Shown: one piece after another, positions 1 through 11,925 of the stretch | How the letters are laid out: each line of letters starts with the position of its first letter | How positions within the stretch are numbered: position 1 is the first letter of the stretch | From: Pelargonium x hortorum | Taxonomy: Eukaryota > Streptophyta > Magnoliopsida > Geraniales > Geraniaceae | DNA length: 64,000 nt | Direction: 5' to 3' | NCBI GenBank assembly: GCA_036897525.1 | Contig: JAYMTJ010000042.1 | Span: 1 to 64,000 of the forward strand | Translations under genes and position numbers: made by a program | Notes under the pieces: model-generated | Databases searched by the model: none | Seen by the model: the letters and a program-made list of their open reading frames with translations, nothing else | Told to the model about the DNA's origin: nothing

Positions 1-983
1 ATAAGAATCCGGATTAGTCAAGGCATAGAAACTTGCAAGGGATAGACTGATTAAGAGAAAATATAGCAAGGTTTTTTTTGTTTCTGACCTACTATTTGGG
101 GAGCTATCTAAAGAAAGAGAGAAGAGAGATATGACATTTCAAAGCAGTCGAGCTAAGGACTTGAGAAAGTAGGAGAAATCTCCCCATTAAACTTAGTTTT
201 TGTTCGCCTACGCCTAGGTAAGAGGGGCGCCTGGGGTTGTACATTTCTTTTATAATGGGAACTTTCTAATTATAGAGGTAACAAGTATAAAGACTTTGTG
301 CTTAACTCTTTGTGAAAATTGAGAGAAACCCGCATCCAATACAGAAACTTGCTTCACGGAACCTATCTTTAAGAACTCCTTTATACTAGTAGGCACCCTG
401 TTAGACTTATGCTTAGAAGTTAGGGAGTTAACTTGACCTAGGAAGCTCCAAATTAGAAGATAGCCACGTGTAAAGTTACAGATACTTATTTATTCTGAGA
501 GCGAGATTCCTTTCTGTCAGAGGACTTCACGGCGTTTTGAACTTACGACAGAATTCAAATTCTTTTAGTTCTTGACTTTGAACTTCTTATTAGATCTATT
601 TATCCGGAGAGGTTAAAAAAGGTCTATTTGTATTACTAGGCGCTCCCTTTTTAGTATATAGTTTAAACACTACATAAGAAAGAAAATTTGACCGCCGTGC
701 ATGTAAGGAACAAACTCTCTGACCGACCCATTAGATAGATTTTCTTTCTTGTATAAAACGCCCGACTAGGGATTCATTTTATTTGCATTATTCATTCAGC
801 ATTACTATAGTATCTCAGAAAGATCTTGATAGTAGAAACTTGTAGACGTTCTCAGTAACTGTTAAACACTCTCAAGTAAAAGAGGATATAACCTTATATA
901 GTACAGAAATACATCTCCGAGTAAATCTTTATTTACGAGGTTAGGTCATTATAGTATATACCTGAGAGAACATACCCTCCCTC

Positions 984-1008
984 GGATGCGCCCTCGGTCG
1001 GGGCATCC
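984..1008. other. Small GC-rich hairpin
   Basis: GGATGC (984-989) and GCATCC (1003-1008) are exact complements around a 13-base GC-rich loop. It stands out because the flanks are strongly AT-rich. No T-run follows it on either strand, so it does not look like a bacterial-type terminator. Its role is unknown; some plant organelle spacers hold similar hairpins that stabilise RNA ends, but no gene lies next to this one. Confidence 0.35.
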
Positions 1009-2229
1009 CCTAAGCTACACCTCCAAGCAAAGACCTATATCCGAACAATCCTAACAAATACAACAAATAAATACCCGTCTTTATTTTCTTGGAATACTAT
1101 CTAAGTGATTTGCTTTTGAAATAGTTGTATCATAAAAAAAAAGCTTCCAGTTTGGGTATTTTCCTGGGATTCTCTTCTTGAAATGCATTTTGAACCTTGT
1201 ACACTTTCGAGTCTCTTCTCTAACCTCAGTCTAACCAGAATTTTTTAGGTAGTTTTTCTTTCGTAAAGCAATACAGCACCCTGGCGATACACGCCAGAAT
1301 GAGACCGAGGAGATCTGTTCCTTCCTAAAGCGGATAGATTCTATTGAGACTTCCTTTGCAGTCAATATTTCCTTGTTAGTCCTTTCCGGTATCCCGTCAC
1401 AAAGGGGAAGTTTAATGCACAGGCATCTTCCTGGTATTATAGTTTAAGGGTACTTCTGAACAAAGGACTGGTTTAACAAGGCAAAGGCTTTCTTTTATCG
1501 ATTCTAAAGGTCCTAAATTTTTAGGTATAGACATTCAGTCAGAAAGTTATAGCTCTCTACATCAACCAAGAACTCAATCTCCTAAGTGCAAAACCCAGTC
1601 CTATGAAACTCTTTGCGAGTAAAGGCCAACCTATGCGCTCGTAGAAGTAAGCAATCACTAAGGAATTCTTTTAGTTTTGTATAGTTAGGAAGGATATCCC
1701 TTTGTCCTTGCCTTAAGGAAAATATTAGAATTCTACAGAAAGTCCTCTCAAGTTTGGTCTGGAAGGGAAGTTATTTACTAAATTCTTACTCGGTGTGGAA
1801 TTACTTATAGTAGATTTCCAAGATTAATGAAACATATAAAGCGAGTTGCAAGACGCGGCCCTTTTCTTCCTTATTCAAAAATAGTAGAACTATATAATAT
1901 ACAGGATTTCTTTACTGAAAATAAAAGGTTTTACACTTTCCAGGTATACCGGGCAATAAATAAGCTAATAAAGTATACAAAAAGTTTAAAGCGAGAGTTC
2001 GTCACCACCTTAGGGTATGGTTTTTTTGCCTTGGAATTGGGACAATAAGAGAGTTCCGGATATCCGTATAACTCCGAAAATGGGTAAAACGTAGTAAATT
2101 CAAGTCATGTCCGTCTTTCTTGATGATATTTACAAATGAGTATCTCAAATACAAGCTTCTTGGATATAAATAAGTTTGCTGTTACATAGGCGGTTTATAT
2201 TCGTATAACTTACTCCTTAACTATAATAA

Positions 2230-2245
2230 AAAAGGAGTCCCTTTT
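2230..2245. repeat. Near-palindrome containing AAAGGAGTCC
   Basis: AAAAGG and CCTTTT pair around the loop AGTC. The 15-mer AAAGGAGTCCCTTTT here recurs exactly at 60052-60066, 58 kb away. The 10-mer core AAAGGAGTCC also occurs at 22214, 53605 and 59504 on the plus strand, and as its complement at 2538 and 13850. I estimate far less than one copy by chance in 64 kb, so this is a real dispersed word family. Its function is unknown. Confidence 0.6.
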
Positions 2246-3916
2246 ATTCCTAGGATTCAGATGAGTCAATTTGCTTATCTTTTTCTTCTGCTTATTCTTC
2301 AAAAAACGTACCGCTCAATTAATTTATGTGTTATAGGTTTAATCTTATTTATATAAGTTGAGTATGTATGAGGCCTCTTTTAGAGATCTGTGGTTTCTCT
2401 GCCTAGTGGCACTCGTAGGATAGTAGGCCTCTTCTGTACGACATTTGAAATATGCAAAAAACTCCGATATCTTTTCATTTCAATAGCTCCTAGCCCTTAC
2501 TTTTTTTCAGGTGCGGGTATCCCTTCCCTATCCTTCGGGACTCCTTTAGGTCTATTCCCAAAAGAAGCAATTCTGTGTTTTTTGCTTTATGCGCGGCTAA
2601 CCTTAATTATGTTTTCTATGTTTTTTCATAGAGATAAAGAGCTTTCAGGTATGTTTGTGTTAGGATATAACCCTAGTTTTTTTGAGCTAGATAACTATAT
2701 ATAGGATTTCTATTTTTTTTTTATCTGGTAACCCTTAGTACTTTTTGGGGTATATCCCGTTGGAAAAGTCCGGGGGACCCTAAGAAATTAAGCAATTAGT
2801 AACTCTCTCGGGAAGGGGAGGGCTTAGGGCTATAATTTAAGTAGTACCTGTTAAGATAACCTATTTAACCCATAAACAGCAGTATTTCCCCTACTTTCAA
2901 GACCTCCTTTTGAGCCCTTACATAGTTTAGAATTATTTCTATATTTATCCGGTACTAAATACTAAACGGATACCAAGAAAGCAAACCCCCCCCCTTATCT
3001 TATTGATGATTGTTAAACCTTTCACTCAGGAGCTTACTATAGACGACTATAGAATGGGATCTATTCCCGGAAACTCCTTATTGACTTACTCAAAATACCT
3101 ATTTTTCTTCTAAAAATAAGACCTCTTATACTTAAATAAATAATTCTCAAATAAGGCTAAGAGTAACAAATACAGATTCTTTATAAATAGAAAGCAATCT
3201 TGAAGCTTTTGTAAACTAAAGTCTAGATCCTTTGGCGGTTTAGATACCTTAATTAAGGCGCTTTTACATTTGAGACTTATATCAGATATTTTAGAATACT
3301 CCTTTAGAAAACTGACAGGATAGTCAATTCATTTCTATTTCCCAAGCCCTTGAACACTAAAAGCAAATAGACTCCTTGCCTTTAAGCAGAGATAAAATAA
3401 AGAAGTAGTACCATTCAAAACCCTGACTTTTCACATAGTAAATGTAAATACTTTCATTCAAGAAATCCTAAAGAAATAAGGAATACAAATTCATTCGAAT
3501 AATTCCACACTTACTTACTAGCTCGAATGTCACCTTCGGGTACCTCTTAATGCCTTGATACAATTGCCTTGGATTTCGATATTCTTTCTTACCTTTTGCT
3601 AAATCCCTTGTTCTGTTCAGGAATTCCTATACTAACCTAAGGAATATTATTAAGCTTGCAGATTATAAGAGCTACCGGTTAAAGAACTTACTAAAGGTTT
3701 TTAGATTAACACTGCTAGAAAGAGATACTGGACACGAAAGAAATCCCCCTTTGAGGTCTTCCCAGCTTTCCTTAGAGCTATACACTATAGGAGTTAAACG
3801 AGAACTTAATAGGCCTACTTTCGGGCTTTGAAATAGAAATGACTCGCTTTGTAAAAAAAAAACTAGAAATTCAAGGACACTTACGGGCTTGCAATGCCCA
3901 ATAAAAAACCCAAAAT

Positions 3917-4207
3917 ATGGCGACTCAAGCTTCACTATTAACTCTTAGAGCCCTATCTTTTATGGGACCTGTAGGAGAGCGACCTTTCCGGCTAAGACTT
4001 GGATCCTTTACCACTAAACACGATCTGCCAATAATTGGTTTCTGTCAACAAGGGTGGAACGTAGTGGACGATATCTTAGCTCTTAAGAAGATACAAAGAC
4101 TGATACAGAGTACTCTAGCTATTCAGGCGGGTCTAGATCAAATACAATCTATCTGTAAAGCCTATAAGGATGCCTATTCTTTGCGAAGTTACAGTTTAGT
4201 AGGGTAG
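3917..4207 (+). CDS. Candidate orphan ORF, 96 aa, function unknown
   Basis: This is one of the few longer frames that begins with ATG. The frame is closed just upstream by a TAA and ends at TAG. I count about 42% GC inside it, against the mid-30s in neighbouring lines. The protein begins MATQASLLTLRAL, has a Gly/Arg-rich stretch (GPVGERPFRLRLG, about residues 17-29), and ends in a hydrophilic part with KKIQRLIQS and LDQIQSICKAYKDA that could form helix. I recognise no domain, signal peptide or membrane segment. A frame of this length is expected by chance in this much DNA, so the case rests only on the ATG and the raised GC. It may be a scrap of an older gene. Confidence 0.15.
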   Translation: MATQASLLTLRALSFMGPVGERPFRLRLGSFTTKHDLPIIGFCQQGWNVVDDILALKKIQRLIQSTLAIQAGLDQIQSICKAYKDAYSLRSYSLVG

Positions 4208-6374
4208 GGTAGGGATGCTATGCTCCTCTTTAGTAAATATTAACGCTTCACAAGTGCTCTTCTTCCACATATCCCCGATCTACAAGAAACTCGGGTAAGT
4301 GTAGGTAGGAATAGCAAGAAAGACTTTTAACTTCTTTACTGGAAAATTCATTTTAACTAAGAAATTCCTGGATAAAGAAATCCCCATTAGAAAACCTTAG
4401 CCTTGCTCAGGAATCTAGGGTTGGGGTCTTACGGAGCTTCTAGCCAGTCATAAGCTTATTCTTCTAAGGGATACTGATATGAGTAAGGAGTCCTTTAGTC
4501 AAGGGCTTATAAGGTTAGTGATTCTGGTTCGGAGGAGACTGGTGGGCCTGCGATAGAGGGTTAGCAGCAAGCTTAGAGACCTTCAATTGACCGGAATTCA
4601 TAGGTTACTGACTACTTTAGATCATTTAGGTAATTGCTGAACTCCGCTTAAGCATTCGACTGTCAACCTTAGAATATTAGGAATGCTTAATAAGTATTCA
4701 GTCAATCTCAATCCTATATACCCTGTCAGTAGACTTTCCAATTAGGAATTCGTTATAAGACTGGAGGTGGGCAATTTCTAATTACAGTTAGGGTCTCGTA
4801 GTTATAGTGTAATTTTATATAAAAAGAAAGTGGGATTTTTTTCACTTGGGAATTCCATTAAGGACACGGATTGCTTTGACAAGAAAGATTAGCGGCAATA
4901 ATAGAATAGACTTCTTATTTCTATTTCGTAGTTTGTAGGTGGAGATTCTTTTTAATACTAAGCTCGCGATGTAGCTTTTATATCTTTGTATGTAAACTTC
5001 ATTTTGTTCTATTTATGATTTGACTTGTGAACTAGGAATTTCCTTTAGGGTTTTGTGCTTCTCGTAACATCGGAATGTCATTTTGAAATGGAAGGAAAAG
5101 AGGTTCCTGATAAGTAACTTAAACGATAGGAATTGCTGCTGGATAAAAGGAGCTTTCCTTTTCAGACTTGTAAAGAGTTTCCCGTTTAGCTGTTTAAGAA
5201 AGTGTAAATGTATTCCATCTTCAGCGTACGACTTAGAGAGCTTTCTTTATTCCGATATATCTGTGGATAGGATAAGCAATAACAGAGTTGGGAGCTAAAG
5301 AATTGTTATGAAAGAAGGTTAATAGCTGGCGGGGTTTAATGGAATAGAAAATCTACGGGAAACCCATTAATTAATAGATAAGGAAATGCCATAATCTACT
5401 GCTAAACGGGTTGCTGATTCTAGTCTAAGCATTAACTCTAAAGCATAAGGAATAGAACAAGTTTCTTGAGCTTATAGAAAGGAGTTAATGTTAATCCAAA
5501 GTGTTAATGGCATGGAATTCTTGTAAAGGTATAGCCAGCCGGAACCAGGAACCTCTTTCACTTTGGCAGCAATGGATCTTTATCTTGATGCTAGAAGGAT
5601 TCCGATCTAAGCTGATGCTGATAGAATTAAAGAATTTGACTTTTGTTATTGAGGCCTGCCGAAGTGTAGCAGTTGAAAGGTAAGTCCATTTGCAAGTGTT
5701 GTAGAATTTGTATGTATATGAGTGAGTAATTGATCACAAGAATTTACAAACCTTTCGAGTAGTCATTTCCCAGCGATTGCTATAGTACTTAGAGTTTTTA
5801 CTGAGTAGGATTGTAGACTAAAGAATTCCTCATCTATACAGGATGTACTTCCACCGAGTACATTTTAGTTTTTTCGTTGTAGGAAGAGTCGTTTGACTTA
5901 GAAGGGGCACCCCACTTTTGTTTTGCTTTGACTATTCAGGAATTTAAGGATAATAGAGACTTATGAGTTTCATTTTTTTACTAGAACTAGAATCTTTTTA
6001 AATAGCTTCACAAGAGTAGGGGATTTGAATTCCAAGATATGGTGTTTCTTAACAAAGGGTTAACCCTTCATTTTTATCGAGGTTAAAACACTACTAGATA
6101 AGTGTAGAACAATTCGAGTCATGTGAGTGAAAAAAATCCTGTTGCCAAACTCAGATTTACCTAATATTAGTAATTTCTTACAAGTATTTGTGTTCCTCTA
6201 TTAAGTTTCTCTGAGTATTAGGAGTCTTTTTTAGAAAATATATTCTCTTAATTAAGTATCGCTGAAATCTAATTTACTATCTCCATCTCCCGGACTGTGC
6301 AGAACATATAACAATAAATACCAATAGTTAAGGATCAGGTATAAAGTAAAGAGATCCACCATAGAATAGAAACC

Positions 6375-6386
6375 AAGCTAAAGCTT
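6375..6386 (+). repeat. AAGCTAAAGCTT dispersed word, copy 1 of 4
   Basis: The 12-mer recurs exactly at 36285-36296, 40479-40490 and 63421-63432, all on the plus strand. The copies at 6375 and 36285 share the longer CCAAGCTAAAGCTTG. It contains a small inverted repeat (AAGCT/AGCTT). Four exact same-strand copies are more than chance predicts, so they probably descend from duplicated pieces. No function can be assigned. Confidence 0.45.
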
Positions 6387-6980
6387 GTCTAAGGTAAGGG
6401 GCTTATGTTACCAAATAAGAGTGGGAGCCAAAAGATATTCATGAATTAGCTCTTTTTATGAAATTGAGGCATAATTGAATAAAGAGTGTGTATGATTTTA
6501 AGAGGTTTATTATTCATAAAGGAGAGGTCAGTTCCTATAGGAGAAAGACCTTAATTCGATTCTTATATGGGCCTAAAGGAATTTCACTAACGAATAGGGG
6601 TCAAAATCTAAGTCTTAAGTATCAGGAAAGGCTTGCCCGTTTGTTTGCAATAAAGACATATGTAGAACTGAAATATAGCGCTTAGAGGTACGGTTTTCTT
6701 CTCTTTCTAATCCAGTTTAAGTAGGAAGTCCACAAGGAAATCTCATGAATGAAAAGGAGTTCTTGCTTTCACCTTAGTCCCACAACCCAGTTAAAAAGTG
6801 TCAAGCTTCTGGATTCTGCCTTTGTGTCTTTCAGAGAATGCCCGTTCTTTCTCTTGTCTTGATTTCTTGTTAAACTCTATTATTATTATACGTTCGAGCG
6901 TATTCTATACGAATTTACAAACGACGCCGGTCGTCTAACCTAACAAGTAAAGGGTACACCGTGATCCCTTTTTTTTTTAA

Positions 6981-7002
6981 CTTCCTTCTAATAACAAGGA
7001 AG
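6981..7002. other. Hairpin, 7 bp stem
   Basis: CTTCCTT (6981-6987) and AAGGAAG (6996-7002) pair around an 8-base loop. A T-run lies just before the stem on the plus strand, the wrong side for an intrinsic terminator in that direction. No gene adjoins it. Confidence 0.3.
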
Positions 7003-10000
7003 GGTTACCGGGCTTGACCTAAGATAATTACTAAATACAATATTATAAGTTTAGGATATCCCGAATGCGGCGTAGGAACTTCAAATTATATGCATATATC
7101 AGCAACTCTTTGTTATAATAAAAAACTCATTAAGACCTCGCCAGGTCGGATTTTCTGCCTGTTTTTGTTATTGAAAAAGAAAAGCTTAAAAAACTCTAGA
7201 AATAAACTCCTTCTAGGATCCAGGGATACTAAGAGCATTGTTATGAGCGCATTTAAATGTAGTAAGTTTTACCCTAACATCAAAGGAAATCTCAGTAATC
7301 AGGATAAGTGAAGTCTTACATTTAGGAGTAACTTAAGTAAGGTGTGTTAGCCTTCTCCCTTCCCTCATTTTGCACTATAATTCAAAGGGTCTCTACTATA
7401 TTATTTTGTTTGGTAGCGAATCAAGTCCACTAAAGTAAAGGGATAAAACCAGTACTTGTATAATGTAACGAAGGAGCTTCTTGTATTTAGAAAAAAAAGT
7501 CTCGCACGCATTAGCATAGAAACTTATACTTTTTTTTGTCTTTCCGATATTCTATTTAATCAAGCAAAGGCCTATAGACTTTCATTATACAATACCAAAC
7601 AAATTATAGGGAATGAAATCGCTTTTTATTGCTTGAGCGATTTTCACTAAAGATAGGAGTTAGAGCATTAGAGTGAAGTTGTGCTTGTAGTGGGTTCAAT
7701 TGCAGAAGTCCAGAAGAATTTCAAAGAAAGGCGTCGAGTACAAGTGGAGTTACCTGAAAGGATATTTTAGCTTTTTACCAAGAATCCTACTTTATTTTAT
7801 ATTTATACAAGAGATCTCAAGGAAACCCTTTGATTTCAGGGTGTATAGGTCGGTTTGGTATAGCATTATCATATTAACCGAGCGCCCGAAGGTTCAACCC
7901 TGCTAGACCCAGGAAATATGTTATAATAACTGCGAGGTTGCTGTACTATAACTAAACCTAAGCTTCTTTTTATTTTAATCCTATACTTTTATCGGGATAG
8001 TTTTTGTTTAGTAATACCTACTCCCTCTATTCGTTTCTCAATAACTAGAGCCCTATCACAACTGAATATATAAAGGTAACTTATTTCAACATAGTTTTTA
8101 TCCATTGACTCCCTAATAAGATTTTGTACGCCTGTACGGGCTTTAGTATTGAATCAAGTCCAAATACCGATACTTATAGTATAAATGGTATAAACCACAA
8201 AAAGGAAAGATATAATCTGATAAATAAAAAGAAGGAAGTACGCCAAGCAAGATCAATAGGAAGCGTAACTTTTACCGTCCCTTGTCTTTACTTTCTTTGT
8301 TCTTTATAAGAGGAGTCTACTGATATAATAGAGGGGTGTCATTTTGACTTAGAAGCAAACTTAACCTTAGAAGCTCTAGTTTTCGGTAGAATGGGATTCT
8401 AATTTCTTTATTAAAATAAGGTTTATTCAGAATTAGCTTCATAAGAAATTCGGTAAACAATACCTGTATATGAAATGAAACTAAAAACTCGGAAGCTTTG
8501 TTTCCAGGTTCAAAAGAGCTATTAGTGATCACAACTTAATCTCCAGAATAAGGAATATCTTAATTTGGAACAACTTCTTTAAAATATTAAAGAATAAATC
8601 ATTTACGGAAACCTATTAAGATCCGTATCACCCGGGGCAAGACCTATTCTTAATTTTTGAAATTACTTCTTTACTTTAGTGACGAAAACTCTGTCATCTC
8701 GATGCGAACCTTCCCTCTTAAAAGCTCGCTTAAAGTATTGCTTTCAAGAACCTTAATTAGTATATACCCAACTTTTTATACTTTTTATATTCTATACAAA
8801 AATCACTATGGGTAATTAAGTATAGGAAAACCTGAGATGAGAAGCTATCGAGAGAACCTCCTCCCGGGTATCTTCTCACGAAAAATTGTACTTATAGCAA
8901 ACGTAGTATAAAAACTCCAGTTATTGGATTTGACTCTTTACCTGCAAGCAGGTTGCCTAAGACACTTACAGAGCAAGATTATAGAGTTCTTTTTCTTTAT
9001 GCCCCCTTTTCTATTTTACATAAAAGACTCCTCAATTATAGGTATAGGATAGGTTCCGTGCAAAAAGGCTACTTTATATATCAGATAATTGTTAGATTCT
9101 AGTTATCCTATCCGTCGAAACCAAAAAATGGCATTAAAACTAAGCGTAAGTGCCTCTTCCTTGAGATAAACTAAAAGTGGAGAAGTCCTTTCAATGATAG
9201 ATAGTAATGAGTAGAACTCTTTTTGAAAGTTTGTTTATATCCCCTGGACCGTATTTTCAAAAAGGAAAGAGAAAACACGAAACTCTAATAGGAAATCTTG
9301 GGTCATAAGTCATCTTACTTGTTGGTAATTTAAATAGGATAACTCTGCTTCATGGATTAAGTTTTGTTATCAATTGAGGATAGCCTTTTTGTATTACCCT
9401 TTTATATACTGATTATTAAAGCTCTTAGGCAAGAATCGGCTCACGACCTTGCGGTTAATTAGGAGTATCGGACTGAGTCAAAAGGGGCTTCTTACAAGTT
9501 TTTTAGGCTTTGTCTAAGAGCGCTTTCTCTTCTTTTAGTAAGGCGTCGTTTATTTGTTAAATCTAACTCTAACAAGCTAAAGGGTAAAATCCTAATCCCA
9601 GCTGTTCTCCTTTATTCAAATACCATTTTTCTCTTAGTAAAGGGGGAGTGCGTATTTAGATTCATAAAATCCTGGAATAGCTGTGAGTATACATAGAAAA
9701 AGGATGCCTACCAGTCCCGTGCATTCGAATCCTAGCGCAGTTTTCCACTGGATTCAATTCAAAATTCTCTAGGTTTACGAGATCTCTTTTTCATTAGTAA
9801 AGTCAATCTTATGTCAAATCTAACTTATTTTACGAGTAAAAAGTGCGAGATTTTCTATAAATTCAGGATGAGGTAACAGAATTTGATAGTTATTCTTAAT
9901 TGTGAATTAGAGCCTTGCACTTACTCTACACATTAGGATTTCCTCAGCCAAGGGTGCCTTAAACCAAAAAAACTAATACATTAAGCTTCGAACCTCTGCC

Positions 10001-10380
10001 ACTCGAGAACTCGCGGAGGTGCTTTAACACTTAAAGGATGGATGTCATTTGAATATGTGTTTATTGAGAGTTTGTGATATAGCGGTTTCACTTGATTTAG
10101 TATAGTAGGATAATGGACCCAGTCTAACAGAGATCGATCTTGAGCTGCTCAAAAAGGAACTTGTTTAGATAAAGATACCGAAAGAATATAAGGGCCTTTG
10201 AAGCAAGTAGATAGCTTGGGATTCAATAAGGGGTTACAAAAACCTTAAGATACAGATATTCATTACCCTTAACAATTAGGAAAGGAATTGAGTTAACTTC
10301 TCTATAATTGAGTGGTGAACTTCTCTATGAGCTTGCTCGTGCCCATTAGTAAAGTTTGACACGCAGGATCTTGAAGATCA

Positions 10381-10930
10381 GTAAAGTGGCCCCCTCTTAA
10401 TTAAGTTACGTGTGACTGGAAAGATTAGTTTCGACCCCAGTAGCTGAAAAATAAGTGAAACCGGAGAGGAGAACCGTCCCAGGTGTAGCGAACTAAGAGA
10501 CGCTTGCTATCCATGTACCGCCTAGCTCTGCTACGTCATCAGCTTTGTCATACGTCCATGATCAAGGATTCTTATGAAAATCAGTCTGTTGGTATTAACG
10601 AGATAATAGGAAATTCCTCGCTGGGGTGGATTCAACAATCTAGCCCGCATATTTTTGTTAATACTTGAGAAAGACTCTTTAGGGAAGAGGTCATTTTAGA
10701 AAGCCCGAACCGGAGGAGTTCATTTGACCCAGTTACGCAGCTTCTTCTTACAATACCAAAAACTAGTGACGTAACTAGATTTGTTGGATTTAAGTCCCTA
10801 ACTGGACTTTGGAATTCTAGTTTACTACTTGACATGAGGAGCCGAATGCCGGATTCGGTATGAGCCGGAAGCCCAAATTCCACATTGTTTAGTACTAGTA
10901 TCAATGGTAGGAGCTCTGTCATTTAAGGCA
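10381..10930. other. GC-raised block, open on both strands
   Basis: By count the block is about 43% GC, with about 48% over 10381-10560, against 30-37% around it. On the plus strand one frame runs from after a TAG at 10486 to a TAA near 10923, interrupted only by two TGA codons (about 10666 and 10861). Its first open part includes MYRLALLRHQ and ends GWIQQSSPHIFVNT. On the minus strand 10632-10922 is fully open. A hairpin CCGAAT-gccgg-ATTCGG sits at 10842-10858. Possible readings are a decayed gene, a fragment of a group II intron or trans-spliced region, or an insertion from elsewhere. I could not match it to any of them. Confidence 0.4.
10632..10922 (-). CDS. Candidate orphan ORF, 96 aa, function unknown
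   Basis: The frame starts with ATG at 10922 and ends at TGA. The product begins MTELLPLILVLNNVEFGLP, with a hydrophobic start, and later reads QSPVRDLNPTNLVTSLV and SNELLRFGLSKM. It is the longest frame with a true ATG in a block of unusual composition. It overlaps, in antisense, a plus-strand frame interrupted only by TGA codons, and at most one of the two is likely to be real. I recognise no family. The length alone is not significant in 64 kb. Confidence 0.13.
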   Translation of the reverse strand: MTELLPLILVLNNVEFGLPAHTESGIRLLMSSSKLEFQSPVRDLNPTNLVTSLVFGIVRRSCVTGSNELLRFGLSKMTSSLKSLSQVLTKICGLDC

Positions 10931-11868
10931 GGGTAGGGATTCCCTAAGCTATAGGGTGCTTAACAAGAATCCCCTATTCCCGATCTGAGATCCACAAGGT
11001 TATCAAAGCGATTCATTACTAGTCGAAAGCTTTTAACCAGGACTCACTAACACTCAGAGAGGGCTCTCTCTAAAACGATTAAATATGTCCGTTTGCCAAA
11101 TCGGTGTATTCCTAAAAATGAAGGCATTAAGTATAGGATTTTTGCTACTATAAAATACTCAATAAGTTGTTTAGAGAAGGCATAGGTTGGAAACACCTCC
11201 CAAAAGAACAGGAAATTGGATGTCCTCTTGCACAGCTACTTGAGCAATTAAATAAATTTAGTACAAGGAGCAAGTAGAAGGGTTTTAGTTTTGCTTACTT
11301 GTTAACTCCCAAGAATTATGAATCAAAGCAAGGTAATCACAATATAGAATACAAAAGTTGGATAGTAGTTTCTATCTATTAAAGAAAAGTACTCGACCGG
11401 TGCATTCTAAAAGTACGCCAGGGCTTTAGCAACAGGAAACTCTTATGTCATAGATGTAAAGGAGTTCTTAGGAGAAACTGAGCTTGTATACTACTATACT
11501 ATGAGTACCTTAGCTTTTTAACAAAAAAGACGTTAGTGATAAAACAGGTAGCTGCTGTCTTTTATCTCCAAAACGAGTAATATAATGAGATCCACTCGAG
11601 TAAAACGTGACCTGACCCCTCCCTAGTCTTCTACTATAATCTACGACTTCGACTCTAACTCTGTTAATATACTATCCCCCTAACCCTAAAGATATTCATC
11701 TATTGTTGGATCAAGATTGCTGATAAATAACTTCTAACTAGCAGTAACTTATTGACCCCTTCTTGTTTTAGTATATGGAAGTAGACTCTTTTAATTATAA
11801 AGTCTATAGGTATTTCTAAGGATTTCCTTTTTTCATTCCAAAAGAGAAAGAACTCCAATCGTGCTGCA

Positions 11869-11925
11869 GTTAAGTCAACTTGAACCTATGAACTTTGAAC
11901 TGAGATTGCTCCGCTCTACCACGGG
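11869..11925 (-). pseudogene. tRNA-like remnant A
   Basis: Read on the minus strand it contains GTGGTAGAGC, like the 3' half of a tRNA D arm. Exactly 26 bases later comes GGTTCAAGT, like a T loop, which is the normal spacing in a class I tRNA. The 5' D stem, the anticodon stem and the 3' T stem do not pair, so it cannot be a working tRNA. It shares a 12-mer (GCTCTACCACGG on the plus strand) and a 20-mer with one mismatch with remnant B at 57638-57692, in the same order and at nearly the same spacing. The two therefore probably share an origin. The parent tRNA cannot be told. Confidence 0.3.

Larger units (their letters stand above)
1..3916. other. Gene-free AT-rich spacer (type A)
   Basis: I see no gene here. 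All frames are closed often by stops, and the longer open frames (for example 2390-2704 on the plus strand) start at GTG and resemble no family I know. The DNA has many A and T runs, a run of nine C at 2986-2994, and short near-palindromes of the AAAGGAGTCC type. A small GC-rich hairpin lies at 984-1008. The short ATG frame at 1827-2048 (73 codons) is rich in Lys and aromatic residues but is of a length expected by chance. Confidence 0.7.
4208..10380. other. Gene-free AT-rich spacer (type A)
   Basis: I see no supportable gene. Open frames of 60-75 codons occur on both strands (for example 5501-5683, 7090-7311, 8317-8532) but match nothing I know and several start at GTG or TTG. A hairpin lies at 6981-7002 and a copy of the AAGCTAAAGCTT word at 6375-6386. 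At 7845-7912 and 9428-9490 there are short runs resembling parts of tRNA genes, but neither folds into a cloverleaf. Confidence 0.65.

Noticed and set aside
2044-2052. Plant mitochondrial promoter motif (CRTAAGAGA type)
   Set aside because: Only near-matches such as AATAAGAGA are found, and none lies before a gene.
2390-2704. 104-codon plus-strand open frame
   Set aside because: It starts at GTG, resembles no family, and is of a length expected several times by chance at this composition.
7845-7912. tRNA-Lys-like segment GGGTGTATAGG...GGTTCAACCCTGC
   Set aside because: The acceptor ends nearly pair, but the D, anticodon and T stems do not. A competing hairpin (TCGGTT/AACCGA) explains part of it.
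10842-10858. Group II intron domain V
   Set aside because: The CCGAAT/ATTCGG hairpin lacks the AGC triad and the GAAA-type tetraloop with the standard stem lengths.
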